Positions 1-8,208 of a stretch of DNA of 64,000 bases are shown here, in pieces (the stretch's first letter is position 1; every line of letters starts with the position of its first letter). Under the pieces are notes generated by a model. The model was not told where the DNA came from, made no database searches, and was given only the letters and a program-made list of their open reading frames with translations. The DNA comes from Chloroflexota bacterium (lineage in GTDB: Bacteria > Chloroflexota > Dehalococcoidia > Tepidiformales > Tepidiformaceae): contig JACRBT010000017.1 in the NCBI GenBank assembly GCA_016234445.1, positions 62,001 to 126,000 of the forward strand. Reading direction: 5' to 3'. The translations under genes were made by a program, and so were the position numbers.

Positions 1-35
1 GCCGGAGAGGGGGCGCGGGTAGCCTTGGTTTCGGC

Positions 36-221
36 TTATGCGGCCGAGCGGTGTTCTTCGTTGGTGATGAAGTCCATGTCGCTGAGCCAGTTCTTGAACG
101 TCTTTTCGATGCCGCAGACCTTGCAGACGCCGCGGCTCTGGGGGCCGTTGGGCTCCTCGATCCGCCAGCGGTGGAAGTGGTCGGCGGCGACCGGCCGTTC
201 CTGGGTTGCGTTCTCTGCCAT
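36..221 (-). CDS. small zinc-ribbon-like protein, unknown function
   Basis: This 61-residue protein has one CxxC knuckle (C33, C36, within CKVCG) and two histidines in the N-terminal third (H15, H17), so a single Zn site is plausible but unproven. It has no signal peptide or membrane segment. Its start is supported by a strong AGGAGG ribosome-binding site about 7 bases upstream. It is transcribed divergently from the HxlR regulator, so the two may share a control region. I recognise no defined family function. Chloroflexota encode short proteins with the same 'RGVCKVCG' core, which is a recollection and not a search result. Confidence 0.75.
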   Translation of the reverse strand: MAENATQERPVAADHFHRWRIEEPNGPQSRGVCKVCGIEKTFKNWLSDMDFITNEEHRSAA

Positions 222-407
222 GTGGGTCCTCCTTGCGTTTCTTGACTCGGCGGGCGCCGGTCAGCTACGCTTTTTCTGTGTGAGTGCCAGCGCTATTGAA
301 GCTGTAGCACCGTGTGGGCGTAAGAATCGCACACTGGCACTACGAATGCAATAGCCCCGGCGCTATTTTCTTGTTACGCTTTCATTACCTTCCCGACCGG
401 GGTGATC
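222..407. promoter_or_regulatory. divergent control region of the Zn-ribbon protein and HxlR genes
   Basis: This 186-base gap is clearly more AT-rich than its flanks. It holds a perfect 8-bp inverted repeat (AGTGCCAG at 283-290, CTGGCACT at 334-341) and three copies of the hexamer GCTATT/AATAGC (292-297, 350-355, 362-367). HxlR-type regulators are often encoded next to the divergent gene they control, so these are candidate operators. No clean -35/-10 pair is assigned. Confidence 0.4.
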
Positions 408-1088
408 ATGGGCCAGCGAAGCGATTCCGAAGCCGGGCGTAAGTCCTACAACCACCCCTGCGTGATTGCCCAAACGCTCGATATCCTCGGCGATCGCTGG
501 ACCCTTCTCATCCTCCGGGACCTCATGACCGGCCTTCATCGCTACTCCGACATCCTCGAGAACTGCTCCGGGATGTCCCCGAACGTCCTCTCGGACCGGC
601 TCAAGCGCCTCGAAGCTGATGGCCTGGTCCACCGCGAATACCATCGCGAGCTCCCGCCCCGGGTCGAGTATTCGCTGACGGAGGCCGGCTGGCACGTCCG
701 GCCCATCCTCATGGCGCTGCTCGACTGGGGACGCGAACACCTCCGCGACTTCGATCCCGAAACCGTCCGGGCGGAGTTCTCGACGGACTTCGCCATGCGG
801 GTGATCCCTGCCTTCTCCTTTCACCCTGAGCGCGCAGCCGGCCTCGCGGCCACGATGGCCATCGAAATCACGGACTGCAACGACTGCAATACCTGGACAT
901 TCGACATCCACGACGGCCACATACACCCCCGCCGCCGGATGAACGGGCTCGCCGACGTGCTCCTGAAGACGACCGCGGATGGTTTCTTCAGCTTCGTCCA
1001 GGGGCGCGCCCCGGCGGAGCAGTGCGGCGAACTCGCCGGGCCGGCGGAAGTGGCCGCGGCGATCCAGGCCTGTTTCAACCCGCTCTAA
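408..1088 (+). CDS. HxlR-family winged-helix transcriptional regulator
   Basis: This 226-residue cytoplasmic DNA-binding regulator carries the HxlR signature near residues 18-35 (LDILGDRWTLLILRDL), then the recognition helix (NVLSDRLKRLEADGLV) and wing (PRVEYSLTEAG). Classical HxlR proteins are about 110-130 residues. The extra C-terminal half (about residues 115-226) looks like a compact ligand-binding or dimerisation domain, as in longer HxlR relatives. The ATG at 408 is preferred over the GTG at 402 because GGGG lies just upstream. The ligand is unknown, and the divergent small gene is the obvious candidate target. Confidence 0.85.
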   Translation: MGQRSDSEAGRKSYNHPCVIAQTLDILGDRWTLLILRDLMTGLHRYSDILENCSGMSPNVLSDRLKRLEADGLVHREYHRELPPRVEYSLTEAGWHVRPILMALLDWGREHLRDFDPETVRAEFSTDFAMRVIPAFSFHPERAAGLAATMAIEITDCNDCNTWTFDIHDGHIHPRRRMNGLADVLLKTTADGFFSFVQGRAPAEQCGELAGPAEVAAAIQACFNPL

Positions 1089-1175
1089 GCCCGCCGCCCT
1101 CCTCTTCGAATCAGCCCCTTTTCCCGGGAGTCCCCTGCGCTGACGCCGCTGCCCGCCAGCCGGTACCATGCAGCC

Positions 1176-2264
1176 ATGCTCATCCTCCTTTCCGGCGGGA
1201 CAGTCCAGCGTGACGGCCAGGCCGACGGCGGCAACCAGCTCGCCATCCGCCGGCGCGTCCAGGAGCTCAAGGACCAGGCCGACGGCGGCAGCGGGATGCT
1301 TACCACCAACCTCACGGTCATCGAAGGGCGCGACGCGAAACCGCACGACATCCTCGGCCCGGCCATGTCGCCGCCGTTCCTTGCGCCCATGCGGCTGGTC
1401 ATCGTTGAAGGGCTGATGAACCGATTCGAACCGCGCCCGGAGCAGCGCGCGCCCCGCAGCGTCGACGCCTTCAACCCGCTCTTCGCCGGGCTCGAACAGG
1501 GGATGCCGCCGACCACCGCGCTGGTGTTCGTGGACGGCACGCATGTGAAGTCGAACCCGATGGGCGCGCGCCTCGCGAAGATCCCCGGCGCGGTCATCGA
1601 AGACCACCCGGAGATGAAGAAGGACGAGCTCCTTCGCTACATACGTGACGAGGGGGCCGCCCGGAGCCTTCGCTTCCGCGCCGGGCCATCGCGCCGCCAG
1701 CTCCACGAAGGCCAGGAGCGGGAACCGGAGAGCGACCCGGTCGCCCTGGTCGCCGCGTTGACGAAGGGCGACACCCTGGCGATCGCGAACGAACTCGACA
1801 AGCTGTCGCTCTACACGATGGGCGCGGAAGTGACGGTCGACGTCGTCGCCGAGGTCTGCGCGGGCGACCGCGAGGCCAACAACTTCGACTTCGTCGACGG
1901 CGTCATGGATGGCGACCTGAAGAAGGCGTTCGCGGCGCTGGAGATGCTCCGCCGCGACGGGGCCACGGAACAGGAGCTCCTCGGCCAGCTCATCAGCGCC
2001 TACCGGACGATGGGGCAGGTGATCGACCTCCTCGAGGACGGCGCCCCACCGGAACAGATCGGCTTCGCGATCAAGCGGCCATGGCCGAACCTCCGCGACC
2101 GGGCCATCGCGCGCGCCCGGCGCCTCGGGCCCGCCGGCCTGCGGAAGGCCTACGAAGCGATGATCGAGGCGGACCGCACGAACAAGATGGGCGAAGTCGA
2201 CGAAGACCTGACGACCGAGGTCCTCATCGCCCGGCTCTGGCAGATTGCGCCCGCCCGCCGGTAG
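1176..2264 (+). CDS. holA: DNA polymerase III subunit delta
   Basis: This 362-residue protein is the clamp-loader delta subunit, which opens the sliding clamp within the DnaX complex. The order fits HolA: a degenerate AAA+ N-terminal region (LTVIEGRDAKPHDILG, MRLVIVEGLMNRF), a lid helix region (ALTKGDTLAIANELDKLSLY, then VTVDVVAEVCAGD) and a C-terminal collar domain with the typical FDFVDGVMDGD and EQELLGQLISAYRT stretches. It lacks Walker A residues, as expected for delta. It converges on the OppD-like gene with six bases between stops. A 17-base direct repeat encodes QADGG twice near the N-terminus (about residues 14-40). Confidence 0.85.
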   Translation: MLILLSGGTVQRDGQADGGNQLAIRRRVQELKDQADGGSGMLTTNLTVIEGRDAKPHDILGPAMSPPFLAPMRLVIVEGLMNRFEPRPEQRAPRSVDAFNPLFAGLEQGMPPTTALVFVDGTHVKSNPMGARLAKIPGAVIEDHPEMKKDELLRYIRDEGAARSLRFRAGPSRRQLHEGQEREPESDPVALVAALTKGDTLAIANELDKLSLYTMGAEVTVDVVAEVCAGDREANNFDFVDGVMDGDLKKAFAALEMLRRDGATEQELLGQLISAYRTMGQVIDLLEDGAPPEQIGFAIKRPWPNLRDRAIARARRLGPAGLRKAYEAMIEADRTNKMGEVDEDLTTEVLIARLWQIAPARR

Positions 2265-2270
2265 GGCAGG

Positions 2271-3254
2271 TCAGCCCTGCCAGATCGGGTTGTAGCAGGC
2301 GACCTTGCGCGCGCTTTCGCCAAACGGCTCCAGGGGTGGGGGGCCGCCGCCACGGCAAGCCAGGAGCACCTTCGGGCAACGGGGGATGAAGGGGCAGTGT
2401 TCGGCCGGCTCCTTCAGTTCGGGGGGGGCCCCGGGGATCGAGGGGAGGTCGGGGCGGATGGGGCGGTCGAGGCGCGGCAGCGTCGCCAGGAGGCCGTGGC
2501 TGTAGGGATGGAGCGGCGACTTCAAGACCGAAGCCACGTCCGCCGACTCCACCACGCGGCCGCCGTACATCACGGCGACCTGGTCGGCCATCTGGGCGAC
2601 GACGCCGAAGTCGTGGGTGATCAGCAGGATCGAGGTGCCCCGCGTCCGCCGGAGTTCGTTCAGCTGATGGAGGATCTGGGCCTGGATGGTCACGTCGAGG
2701 GCGCTGGTCGGCTCGTCGGCGATGAGAATGTCGGGATTCAGCACCGTCGCGATCCCGACCATCACGCGCTGGCACATGCCGCCGGAGAGCTGGAAGGGGT
2801 AGGCCTTGGCCACGCGCTCGGGGTCGGCAAGCCCAACTTCCCGAAGGACCTCGACCGCCCGCGCCTTCGCTTCCTTCCTGGACATCTCGAGGTGGCTGGT
2901 CAGCGTCTCGGCAACCTGGTCGCCGATGGCGATGACCGGGTTCAGCCCGGCCACCGGGTCCTGGAAGATCATCGCGATCCGGCGGGCTCGCAGCTTCCGG
3001 AGGTCGCGGTCGGGGATGGAGAGCAAGTCCTGGCCTTCGAAGATGACCTGGCCGCCGGTGATCTCCGCCTGTTGGGGCAAGAGGCGGAGGAGGGACATCG
3101 CCGCCGTGGTCTTGCCCGAGCCCGACTCGCCGACAACGGCGAGGACTTCGCCGCGGTGGAGGTCGAGGCTCACCGAATCCACCGCATGGACGGTGGCATC
3201 CTTGGTGCGGTAGCGGACGCTGAGGTCCCGGACGCTCAGGATCGGTTCAGTCAT
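2271..3254 (-). CDS. oligopeptide/dipeptide ABC transporter ATP-binding protein (OppD/DppD type)
   Basis: This 327-residue ATPase has a P-loop (GESGSGKTT), Q-loop ([11 protein letters not shown]), signature, Walker B ([12 protein letters not shown]) and the C-terminal oligo_HPY region with two cysteines (CPFIPRCPK) typical of peptide/nickel importer ATPases. The signature reads LSGGMCQRV, where the family consensus has Arg in place of Cys. No permease, partner ATPase or binding protein lies nearby, so it is orphaned here and its transporter must be elsewhere. It lies downstream of lexA on the same strand, but a hairpin between them suggests separate transcription. Confidence 0.85.
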   Translation of the reverse strand: MTEPILSVRDLSVRYRTKDATVHAVDSVSLDLHRGEVLAVVGESGSGKTTAAMSLLRLLPQQAEITGGQVIFEGQDLLSIPDRDLRKLRARRIAMIFQDPVAGLNPVIAIGDQVAETLTSHLEMSRKEAKARAVEVLREVGLADPERVAKAYPFQLSGGMCQRVMVGIATVLNPDILIADEPTSALDVTIQAQILHQLNELRRTRGTSILLITHDFGVVAQMADQVAVMYGGRVVESADVASVLKSPLHPYSHGLLATLPRLDRPIRPDLPSIPGAPPELKEPAEHCPFIPRCPKVLLACRGGGPPPLEPFGESARKVACYNPIWQG

Positions 3255-3263
3255 CGCAAACGG

Positions 3264-3290
3264 CGACGGGGCCTGTGTGGGGCCCCGTCG
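3264..3290 (-). terminator. hairpin between lexA and the OppD-like gene
   Basis: A perfect 10-bp GC-rich stem (CGACGGGGCC / GGCCCCGTCG) with a 7-base loop lies just downstream of the lexA stop on the minus strand and immediately before the ATPase start. There is no clear U-tract. It could end lexA transcription or act as a processing site. Confidence 0.5.
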
Positions 3291-3314
3291 TGGATCTCCT
3301 TGGCGTGGTCGCGT

Positions 3315-3953
3315 TTAGTCGGCGGGCCGGAACGACGAAACGAACCGTCCCTGGATCTCTACGTTATCAGGCGCGGAGTAGATCGGCTCCATGGTGCTGT
3401 TCGCCGGCTGGAGGCGAATGCGATTGCCCTCGTGGTAGAAGCGCTTGAGCGTGACCTCGCCGCGATCTTTGAGCCAGACCGCCACCTTGTCGCCATCCAC
3501 GGCGCTGCGGGCCGGTTCGAGGAAGACGATGTCGCCGTCGTCGATCAGGTCCTCGATCATCGACTTGCCCTTGACCCGGAGGGCGAAGACGTTGCTCTTG
3601 CCGCGGACCATGTCCTCGGTGACGGAGACGGTGTCCTCGGCGTCGGAGGCCCAGCGGTCGCTGGTGGGGACGGGGATGGGTTGGCCGGCGGCGATGGCGC
3701 CAAGAACGGGGATTTCCACGACCCGCGGCCGCCGTCCGCGCGCCCCGAGCACTTCGATCCCGCGCGAGATCTCGCGGTCCCGGCGGATCATCTGCTTCTC
3801 TTCGAGCTTGCGGAGGTTGTAGTCGACCACGGAGGTGCTGCTGATGCCGCAGCCTTCCTGGATGTCGCGGATGCTGGGCGGGTAGTCCTTGTCCTCGATG
3901 AACTCGCGGAGGAATTCGAGGATCTGCGCCTGTTTGCCCGATAGGTCTTTCAT
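3315..3953 (-). CDS. lexA: LexA SOS repressor
   Basis: This 212-residue repressor controls the DNA-damage response and cleaves itself when stimulated by RecA filaments. The N-terminal winged helix (residues 1-70, with IRDIQEGCGISSTSVVDYNL as recognition region) is followed by an S24 peptidase-like domain. The cleavage pair is A89-G90 (IAAGQP). The catalytic residues are S131 (KGKSMIEDL) and K170 (EVTLKRF). A perfect SOS box lies 15 bases upstream of the start codon, so autoregulation is very likely. Length and residues are standard for an active LexA. Confidence 0.95.
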   Translation of the reverse strand: MKDLSGKQAQILEFLREFIEDKDYPPSIRDIQEGCGISSTSVVDYNLRKLEEKQMIRRDREISRGIEVLGARGRRPRVVEIPVLGAIAAGQPIPVPTSDRWASDAEDTVSVTEDMVRGKSNVFALRVKGKSMIEDLIDDGDIVFLEPARSAVDGDKVAVWLKDRGEVTLKRFYHEGNRIRLQPANSTMEPIYSAPDNVEIQGRFVSSFRPAD

Positions 3954-3967
3954 GGAGATGCACCGTC

Positions 3968-3981
3968 CGAACGCATGTTCG
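3968..3981. promoter_or_regulatory. LexA (SOS) box
   Basis: CGAACGCATGTTCG has the Gram-positive-type LexA operator core GAAC-N4-GTTC with flanking C and G. It sits just upstream of the lexA start codon, where binding would block lexA transcription. A weaker relative (GAAC-AAAT-GGTC, one mismatch) lies at 4038-4049 on the side of the divergent GNAT gene. Confidence 0.8.
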
Positions 3982-4100
3982 CCGCAACTTTAACAATGCC
4001 ATCGCCTTATCGTCAATGGATGTTCGACTCCTGTTCGGAACAAATGGTCGCCATGCGCCGCGTCTGGCGTTTTCCCGCGCGGGCTGACAGACTCGCAGCC

Positions 4101-4574
4101 ATGGAAGGCGTGGAAACCGCCGCGGCGACGGAGGCCCAGGTCCGGGCGATCTGGGAGGAGCGCTGGGGCGGGCTCATCGTTTCGCTCTACCGCGAATTCG
4201 TCGCGGCGGACGTCGAGGGGCTCGTGGTCGCCAGCGAGGGCGAGGAGGCGGCCCTCGTCACCTGGCACGTCGACGGGGACTCGGCGGAGATCGTCTCGCT
4301 CGACGCCCTCATCCCGGGGCAGGGGTACGGCTCGACCGCCCTCGCCGCGGCGGAGGACCTGCTTCGCGCCCGGGGCGTCCGCCGCCTCTGGCTGACGACC
4401 ACGAATGACAACGCCGCCGCGATAGCCGTCTATCTGCGGGGCGGATGGAGGCTCGTCGCCGTCCACCTGGACCACATGGACCGGGTCCGCGCCCGCAAGC
4501 CCGCGGTGCCGCTCATCGGCGAAAACGGCCTCGCCCTGTGCGATGCCTGGGAGTTGGAGAAGCGCCTTCGATGA
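4101..4574 (+). CDS. GNAT-family N-acetyltransferase
   Basis: This 157-residue protein matches the GNAT fold, which transfers acetyl groups from acetyl-CoA to amines. The acetyl-CoA loop is visible as IPGQGYGSTALAAAEDLL (variant of the Q/RxxGxG/A motif), followed by VRRLWLTTTNDNAAAIAVYLRGGW, the typical strand-helix that ends the fold. The ATG at 4101 is chosen because the domain starts soon after it; the longer reading from 3975 would run through the lexA control region. The substrate is unknown. It is divergent from lexA, and a degenerate SOS box upstream makes damage-linked expression possible but weakly supported. Confidence 0.75.
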   Translation: MEGVETAAATEAQVRAIWEERWGGLIVSLYREFVAADVEGLVVASEGEEAALVTWHVDGDSAEIVSLDALIPGQGYGSTALAAAEDLLRARGVRRLWLTTTNDNAAAIAVYLRGGWRLVAVHLDHMDRVRARKPAVPLIGENGLALCDAWELEKRLR

Positions 4575-4641
4575 GGCTGGTTGCCCTCCTGCCTGCCCCT
4601 GCACGACGATTGACGCGCAGATTCGCCCGGAGACTTCGTCC

Positions 4642-5340
4642 TTGACCGACCCCAACGGCCGTGTCGCCCTCGTCATCGCCGCCCACCCCGATGACGGCGA
4701 CTTTGGTTGCGCCGGATACACGGCCCAACTCGCGGCGAAGGGGTGGAGCGTCCAGTTCCTGGTCTGCACGAACGGGGCCAAGGGCACATCCGACCGCGAC
4801 ATGCCGCGCGAGCGCCTCATCGCCCTTCGCCGGGAGGAACAGCGCGAGGCCTGCCGCCGCATGGGCGCGAAGGATGTGACCTTCCTCGACAACGAAGACG
4901 GCGAACTGGTCTACGACCGGCGCTTCCTCGAACAGCTGGTCCGGGCGATCCGCGTGGTCCGGCCCCACACGGTCCTCACCCACGACCCGACCGACATCAT
5001 CATCCGCAACAGCTTCATCAACCACCCGGACCATCGTGCGACCGGCACGGCCGCCCTCGACGCCATCTACCCGACGGCGCGTGACCACCTGAACTTCCCC
5101 GAGCACCTGTTGGAGGGGATCGAACCCCACAAGGTGGCCGAGGTGCTGCTCTGGGGCACGAACCAGCCGAACTTCGACGTCGACATCACGGCCGACCTGG
5201 ACACGAAGATCCACGCGCTGACCGCCCATGTGACCCAGTTCCCGGATCGCAGCGGGTTCATGGCGTTCGTGCGGGAGAACTCGAAGGCGGAGGACGGCCG
5301 CTACCTCGAACGTTTCCGCCGGATCGAGCTGGAGTTCTAG
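4642..5340 (+). CDS. PIG-L/LmbE-family deacetylase
   Basis: This protein of about 232 residues belongs to the LmbE-like zinc N-deacetylases that remove acetyl groups from N-acetylglucosamine-type conjugates. The Zn motif AHPDDGDFGCAG (HPDD) opens the protein and the second ligand motif NHPDHRATG appears near residue 130. The TTG at 4642 fits the fold and has GGAGA eight bases upstream; an ATG at 4543 would overlap the GNAT gene and add a tail with no LmbE character. The substrate cannot be read from the sequence. The following methyltransferase starts 13 bases after the stop, so co-transcription is likely. Confidence 0.8.
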   Translation: MTDPNGRVALVIAAHPDDGDFGCAGYTAQLAAKGWSVQFLVCTNGAKGTSDRDMPRERLIALRREEQREACRRMGAKDVTFLDNEDGELVYDRRFLEQLVRAIRVVRPHTVLTHDPTDIIIRNSFINHPDHRATGTAALDAIYPTARDHLNFPEHLLEGIEPHKVAEVLLWGTNQPNFDVDITADLDTKIHALTAHVTQFPDRSGFMAFVRENSKAEDGRYLERFRRIELEF

Positions 5341-5353
5341 GCGGGGGGATCGC

Positions 5354-6100
5354 ATGGCGCGCGTCGACTTCGACCAGTTCGCCGCCGACTACGACCGGGG
5401 GAGGGGCATCGCGCCGGTGGGCCTCGAAGGCTGGCACGCGGCGACGGCGCCGCTGCTCTCCGGCGTCCGGGCGCCGATCCTCGACCTCGGCGCCGGTTCG
5501 GGGCAGTTCGCCTACGCCTTCGCAGAGTGGTTTGGCGTCCCGGTCGTGGCGGTCGAGCCCTCGGCGGGGATGCGGCGGGCCGCCCGGGGGAACGGGCCTG
5601 ACTCCCGGGTGGCGATCGTGGGCGGGACGGCCGGCCATCTCCCTTTGCGGGACGCCAGCTGCGGCGCGGCCTGGCTTTCGACGGTCATCCATCACATCCC
5701 GGACCTGGCGGCGGCGGCGCGCGACCTGCGGCGGGTCCTGCAGCCGGGCGCGCCCGTGCTGATCCGGGGTTCGTTCCCGGGGCGCCACGACGGGATCAGC
5801 CTCTTCCGCTACTTCCCCGGCGCGGCCGCCGTCGCTCGCAACTTCCCGACGGTGGAGGAGACTGCCGCCGCGTTCGCCAGCGCGGGGTTCGCGATGAGGA
5901 GCCTGGAAGCGGTGCCTCAGCAGTCGGCGCCGGACCTTGCCGCCGTCCGCGAGCGGGTGATGTTGCGTACGGACACGACCCTTCGCAACCTTCCGGAGTC
6001 CGAGTTCGCGGCCGGGCTCACCGCGATCGATGCGGCCCTTGGGCGGGGGGAGGGCGGCGCGCCGGTGGTCGACCACCTTGACCTGCTCGTGCTGGCGTGA
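5354..6100 (+). CDS. class I SAM-dependent methyltransferase
   Basis: This 248-residue protein has the Rossmann methyltransferase core. Motif I is ILDLGAGSGQFAYAF (about residue 38), the acidic motif II ends AVEPSAGM, and the motif IV region is CGAAWLSTVIHHIPDLAAAARDLRRVL. This is UbiE/Methyltransf_11-like. The substrate is unknown. It follows the PIG-L deacetylase closely and may act on the same small molecule. A strong hairpin begins 20 bases after its stop. Confidence 0.8.
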   Translation: MARVDFDQFAADYDRGRGIAPVGLEGWHAATAPLLSGVRAPILDLGAGSGQFAYAFAEWFGVPVVAVEPSAGMRRAARGNGPDSRVAIVGGTAGHLPLRDASCGAAWLSTVIHHIPDLAAAARDLRRVLQPGAPVLIRGSFPGRHDGISLFRYFPGAAAVARNFPTVEETAAAFASAGFAMRSLEAVPQQSAPDLAAVRERVMLRTDTTLRNLPESEFAAGLTAIDAALGRGEGGAPVVDHLDLLVLA

Positions 6101-6120
6101 CTTCGCGCCGTTTGGGGCAA

Positions 6121-6163
6121 AGCGAAGCCCCCTCCCGGGAGCCGTCCTGGAGGGGGCTTCGCT
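6121..6163. terminator. 15-bp perfect hairpin after the methyltransferase gene
   Basis: The arms at 6121-6135 and 6149-6163 are perfect inverted copies (AGCGAAGCCCCCTCC and its complement) around a 13-base loop. The position after a stop codon suggests a terminator, but the lack of a U-tract and the length of the stem also fit a dispersed palindromic repeat. Confidence 0.55.
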
Positions 6164-6178
6164 GCTGCGGGGAACAGC

Positions 6179-6239
6179 GGCCTGTTCGGCGAGAGGCCCG
6201 GGTTTCTTGCGGAGGAAAGCCCCGGCCAACGAGCAGGCC
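6179..6239. repeat. second long imperfect palindrome in the queG leader
   Basis: An outer 10-bp stem with one mismatch (6179-6188 with 6230-6239) encloses an inner GC-rich stem (GGCCCGGG.TTTC paired with GAAA.GCCCCGGCC). It directly follows the hairpin at 6121-6163, so this 237-base gap is mostly two stacked hairpins, about 100 bases before queG. It could be a structured leader or a repeat fossil. Confidence 0.4.
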
Positions 6240-6337
6240 GCCACGGATGTCCGCGCTACCCATATGTGGCACGGCGCGGGCGAAAAGAGTCGCGGTCCGG
6301 CGAAATTCGCGAAAATCGCACCGGCGCGGCCGCTACC

Positions 6338-7531
6338 ATGGCAACCATGGACCAGGCGGGACTCGCCAGCGCGGTGACGGCGCTCTGCCGGGGGGAGGGC
6401 TTCGACCTCGTTGCCTTCGCCCCGGCGTTGCCGCAGACGGCCGCCCGCGAGGCCGCCCGCGCACGCCTCGCCGAGGGCCACCTCACCGGCATGGGCTGGA
6501 TCACGGCGGAGTGGGTCGAGCGCGCGACCGACCCCGGCCGGTTCCTTCCCGGCGCGCGGACGGTCATCCTCGTTGCGCTGCCGTGCCACGCCGAGGCGCC
6601 GGCGCGGTCCGCTGGTGCAGGGCCGACCCGTGGCCGGGTCGCGCGCTACGCCTGGGGGCGCGACTACCACCGCGTCTTTGAGTCGAAGCTGCGGCGGACC
6701 GCGCGGCGTCTGCGGGAGGAGTTCGGCGCCGCGGCGCGGGCGACGGTCGACTACGGCCCCCTCCTGGAACGGCCGCTCGCGGTCAGTGGCGGGCTCGGCT
6801 GGCGGGGGAAGTCGACGATGCTGCTGGTGCCGGGGTTGGGGCCGTGGGTGCTGCTCGGTGCTGTCGCGACGGACCTCGAACTGCCGCCGGGGGAGCCGCT
6901 CCGGAAGTCGTGCGGGAGCTGCCGACGGTGCGCGACCGCCTGCCCCACCGGCGCGCTGGGAACCGACGGGCAGGTGCTCGACGCGCGACTCTGCATCAGC
7001 TATCACACCATCGAGAACCGTGGCGTCATCCCCCGCGAGCTGCGCGCGAAGTTTGGCGAGTGGGTCTTCGGGTGCGACGACTGCCTGGACTCGTGCCCCG
7101 TCGGGGCTGCCCGCTTCGACGCCCACCCGGACTTCGCCGCCGCGTCCGAAGACGACGCGTTCCCACCGCTGGCGGCGCTGCTCGCGCTCGACGAAGCGAC
7201 CTTCGCCGCGCGCTTCCGGGGGCGGTCGATCATGCGGGCGAAGCGCGACGGCCTGGTCCGCAACGCCTGCGTGGCCCTCGGGAACACGGGCAACGGGGAC
7301 GACCTCCCGGCGCTCGTCGCGGCGCTGGGCGATGCGTCGGCCATCGTCCGGGGGCACGCCGCCTGGGGGATGGGGCGGCTCGCGACACGCTTGCGGGACC
7401 CCGGGGTGACCGCCCGGGCGGTGGCTGCCCTCGAAGTTCGTCTTGCGACGGAGGATGATGCGTTCGTGCGGGAGGAACTGGCGGCTGCGCTGGCGGAGGT
7501 GCGGCGGATGGGAGGTCGCGGCGATGCCTGA
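6338..7531 (+). CDS. queG: epoxyqueuosine reductase
   Basis: This protein of about 397 residues is the cobalamin and two-[4Fe-4S] enzyme that makes the last reduction in queuosine tRNA modification. The two ferredoxin-like clusters are visible (CGSCRRCATACPTGAL; CDDCLDSCPVG), as is the N-terminal domain (GMGWITAEWVERATDPGRF; GGLGWRGKSTMLL). The C-terminus carries PBS-lyase-type HEAT repeats (VRNACVALGNTG, IVRGHAAWGMGRLA), as in many QueG proteins. Start ATG at 6338 or 6347; a longer reading from 6266 adds an Arg-rich tail outside the family. No other queuosine gene lies in the window. Confidence 0.9.
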   Translation: MATMDQAGLASAVTALCRGEGFDLVAFAPALPQTAAREAARARLAEGHLTGMGWITAEWVERATDPGRFLPGARTVILVALPCHAEAPARSAGAGPTRGRVARYAWGRDYHRVFESKLRRTARRLREEFGAAARATVDYGPLLERPLAVSGGLGWRGKSTMLLVPGLGPWVLLGAVATDLELPPGEPLRKSCGSCRRCATACPTGALGTDGQVLDARLCISYHTIENRGVIPRELRAKFGEWVFGCDDCLDSCPVGAARFDAHPDFAAASEDDAFPPLAALLALDEATFAARFRGRSIMRAKRDGLVRNACVALGNTGNGDDLPALVAALGDASAIVRGHAAWGMGRLATRLRDPGVTARAVAALEVRLATEDDAFVREELAAALAEVRRMGGRGDA

Positions 7532-8078
7532 CGGAGCGGCCGGCCCTCCACGGCGGGTGGCGATCGTCGGGAGCGGCGGTGCGGGCAAATCCACGCTCGC
7601 GCGCGAACTCGGCGAACGCCTCGGCCTGCCCGTGATTCACCTCGACAAGGAGCACTGGCTGCCCGGCTGGGTCGAGCCGCCGGCGGACGAATGGGCCGCG
7701 CGGGTTGAGGCACTGACCGCCGGCGACCGCTGGGTCATCGACGGCAACTACGGCGGGACGATGGAGGCGCGCTTCGAAGCCGCTGACACGATCGTCTTCC
7801 TCGACTTCTCCCGCTGGCTTTGCACCTTCCGCGTCATCCGCAGGGCGACGCTGCATCGCCGCCGGCCGCGCCCCGACATGGCGCCCGGCTGCGACGAGCG
7901 GCTCGACCCCGACTTCATCCGCTGGGTCTGGACCTACCCGGACCGGAGCCGTCCGCCCGTGCTGGCCGCGCTCGAACGCTACCGCGAGGGCCGGCGGATC
8001 GCCGTCCTTCGCAACACGCGGGAGGTGCGCGCGTGGGTCGGGACCCTCACCCCCCGGCCCCCTCTCCTCGCTTCGTGA
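7524..8078 (+). CDS. P-loop NTPase, topology-modulation (FlaR)/adenylate-kinase-like
   Basis: This 184-residue protein has a Walker A (GSGGAGKSTLARELGE) and the DKEHWLPGWVEPP / WVIDGNYGGTM segments typical of the small 'DNA topology modulation protein FlaR-like' kinases. The LID region is Arg-rich (RRATLHRRRPRP). Its start overlaps the queG stop by 8 bases, which indicates translational coupling. The last dozen residues (TLTPRPPLLAS) are encoded by a dispersed palindromic repeat, so the native C-terminus has been replaced or extended by a repeat insertion. The substrate is unknown. Confidence 0.75.
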   Translation: MPDGAAGPPRRVAIVGSGGAGKSTLARELGERLGLPVIHLDKEHWLPGWVEPPADEWAARVEALTAGDRWVIDGNYGGTMEARFEAADTIVFLDFSRWLCTFRVIRRATLHRRRPRPDMAPGCDERLDPDFIRWVWTYPDRSRPPVLAALERYREGRRIAVLRNTREVRAWVGTLTPRPPLLAS

Positions 8079-8094
8079 GGAGAGGGGGAGTGAG
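8044..8094. repeat. dispersed palindromic repeat, copy 1
   Basis: This is a 51-base element running CCCTCAC....GTGAG with an inner perfect 12-bp stem (CCCCCTCTCCTC / GAGGAGAGGGGG) around a short loop. It overlaps the 3' end of the kinase gene and supplies its stop codon. Near-identical copies occur at 17259-17309, 17425-17475 and 18614-18664. Confidence 0.8.
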
Positions 8095-8113
8095 CGCCGT
8101 AGCGCTCGGATCT

Positions 8114-8135
8114 CAGTGACGAGAGGGGGAGTGAG
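8114..8135. repeat. partial copy of the palindromic repeat
   Basis: Only the right arm is present (CAGTGACGAGAGGGGGAGTG and two more bases), 20 bases downstream of copy 1. This looks like a decayed or partly duplicated element. Confidence 0.6.
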
Positions 8136-8208
8136 CTTCTGGCGGGGTGACAGGGCGGCGCCGGGTGGGGGCGTTTCGCCTACAATCGCACTGCGCGGAG
8201 GGACTGGC

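Noticed and set aside
363-1706. Long minus-strand reading frame across HxlR and holA
   Set aside because: It is antisense to two well-supported genes, Arg/Gly/Pro-rich and has no domain; high GC creates such open frames.
4543-4641. Longer N-terminus for the PIG-L deacetylase
   Set aside because: It overlaps the GNAT gene, lacks family character and has a poorer ribosome-binding site than TTG 4642.
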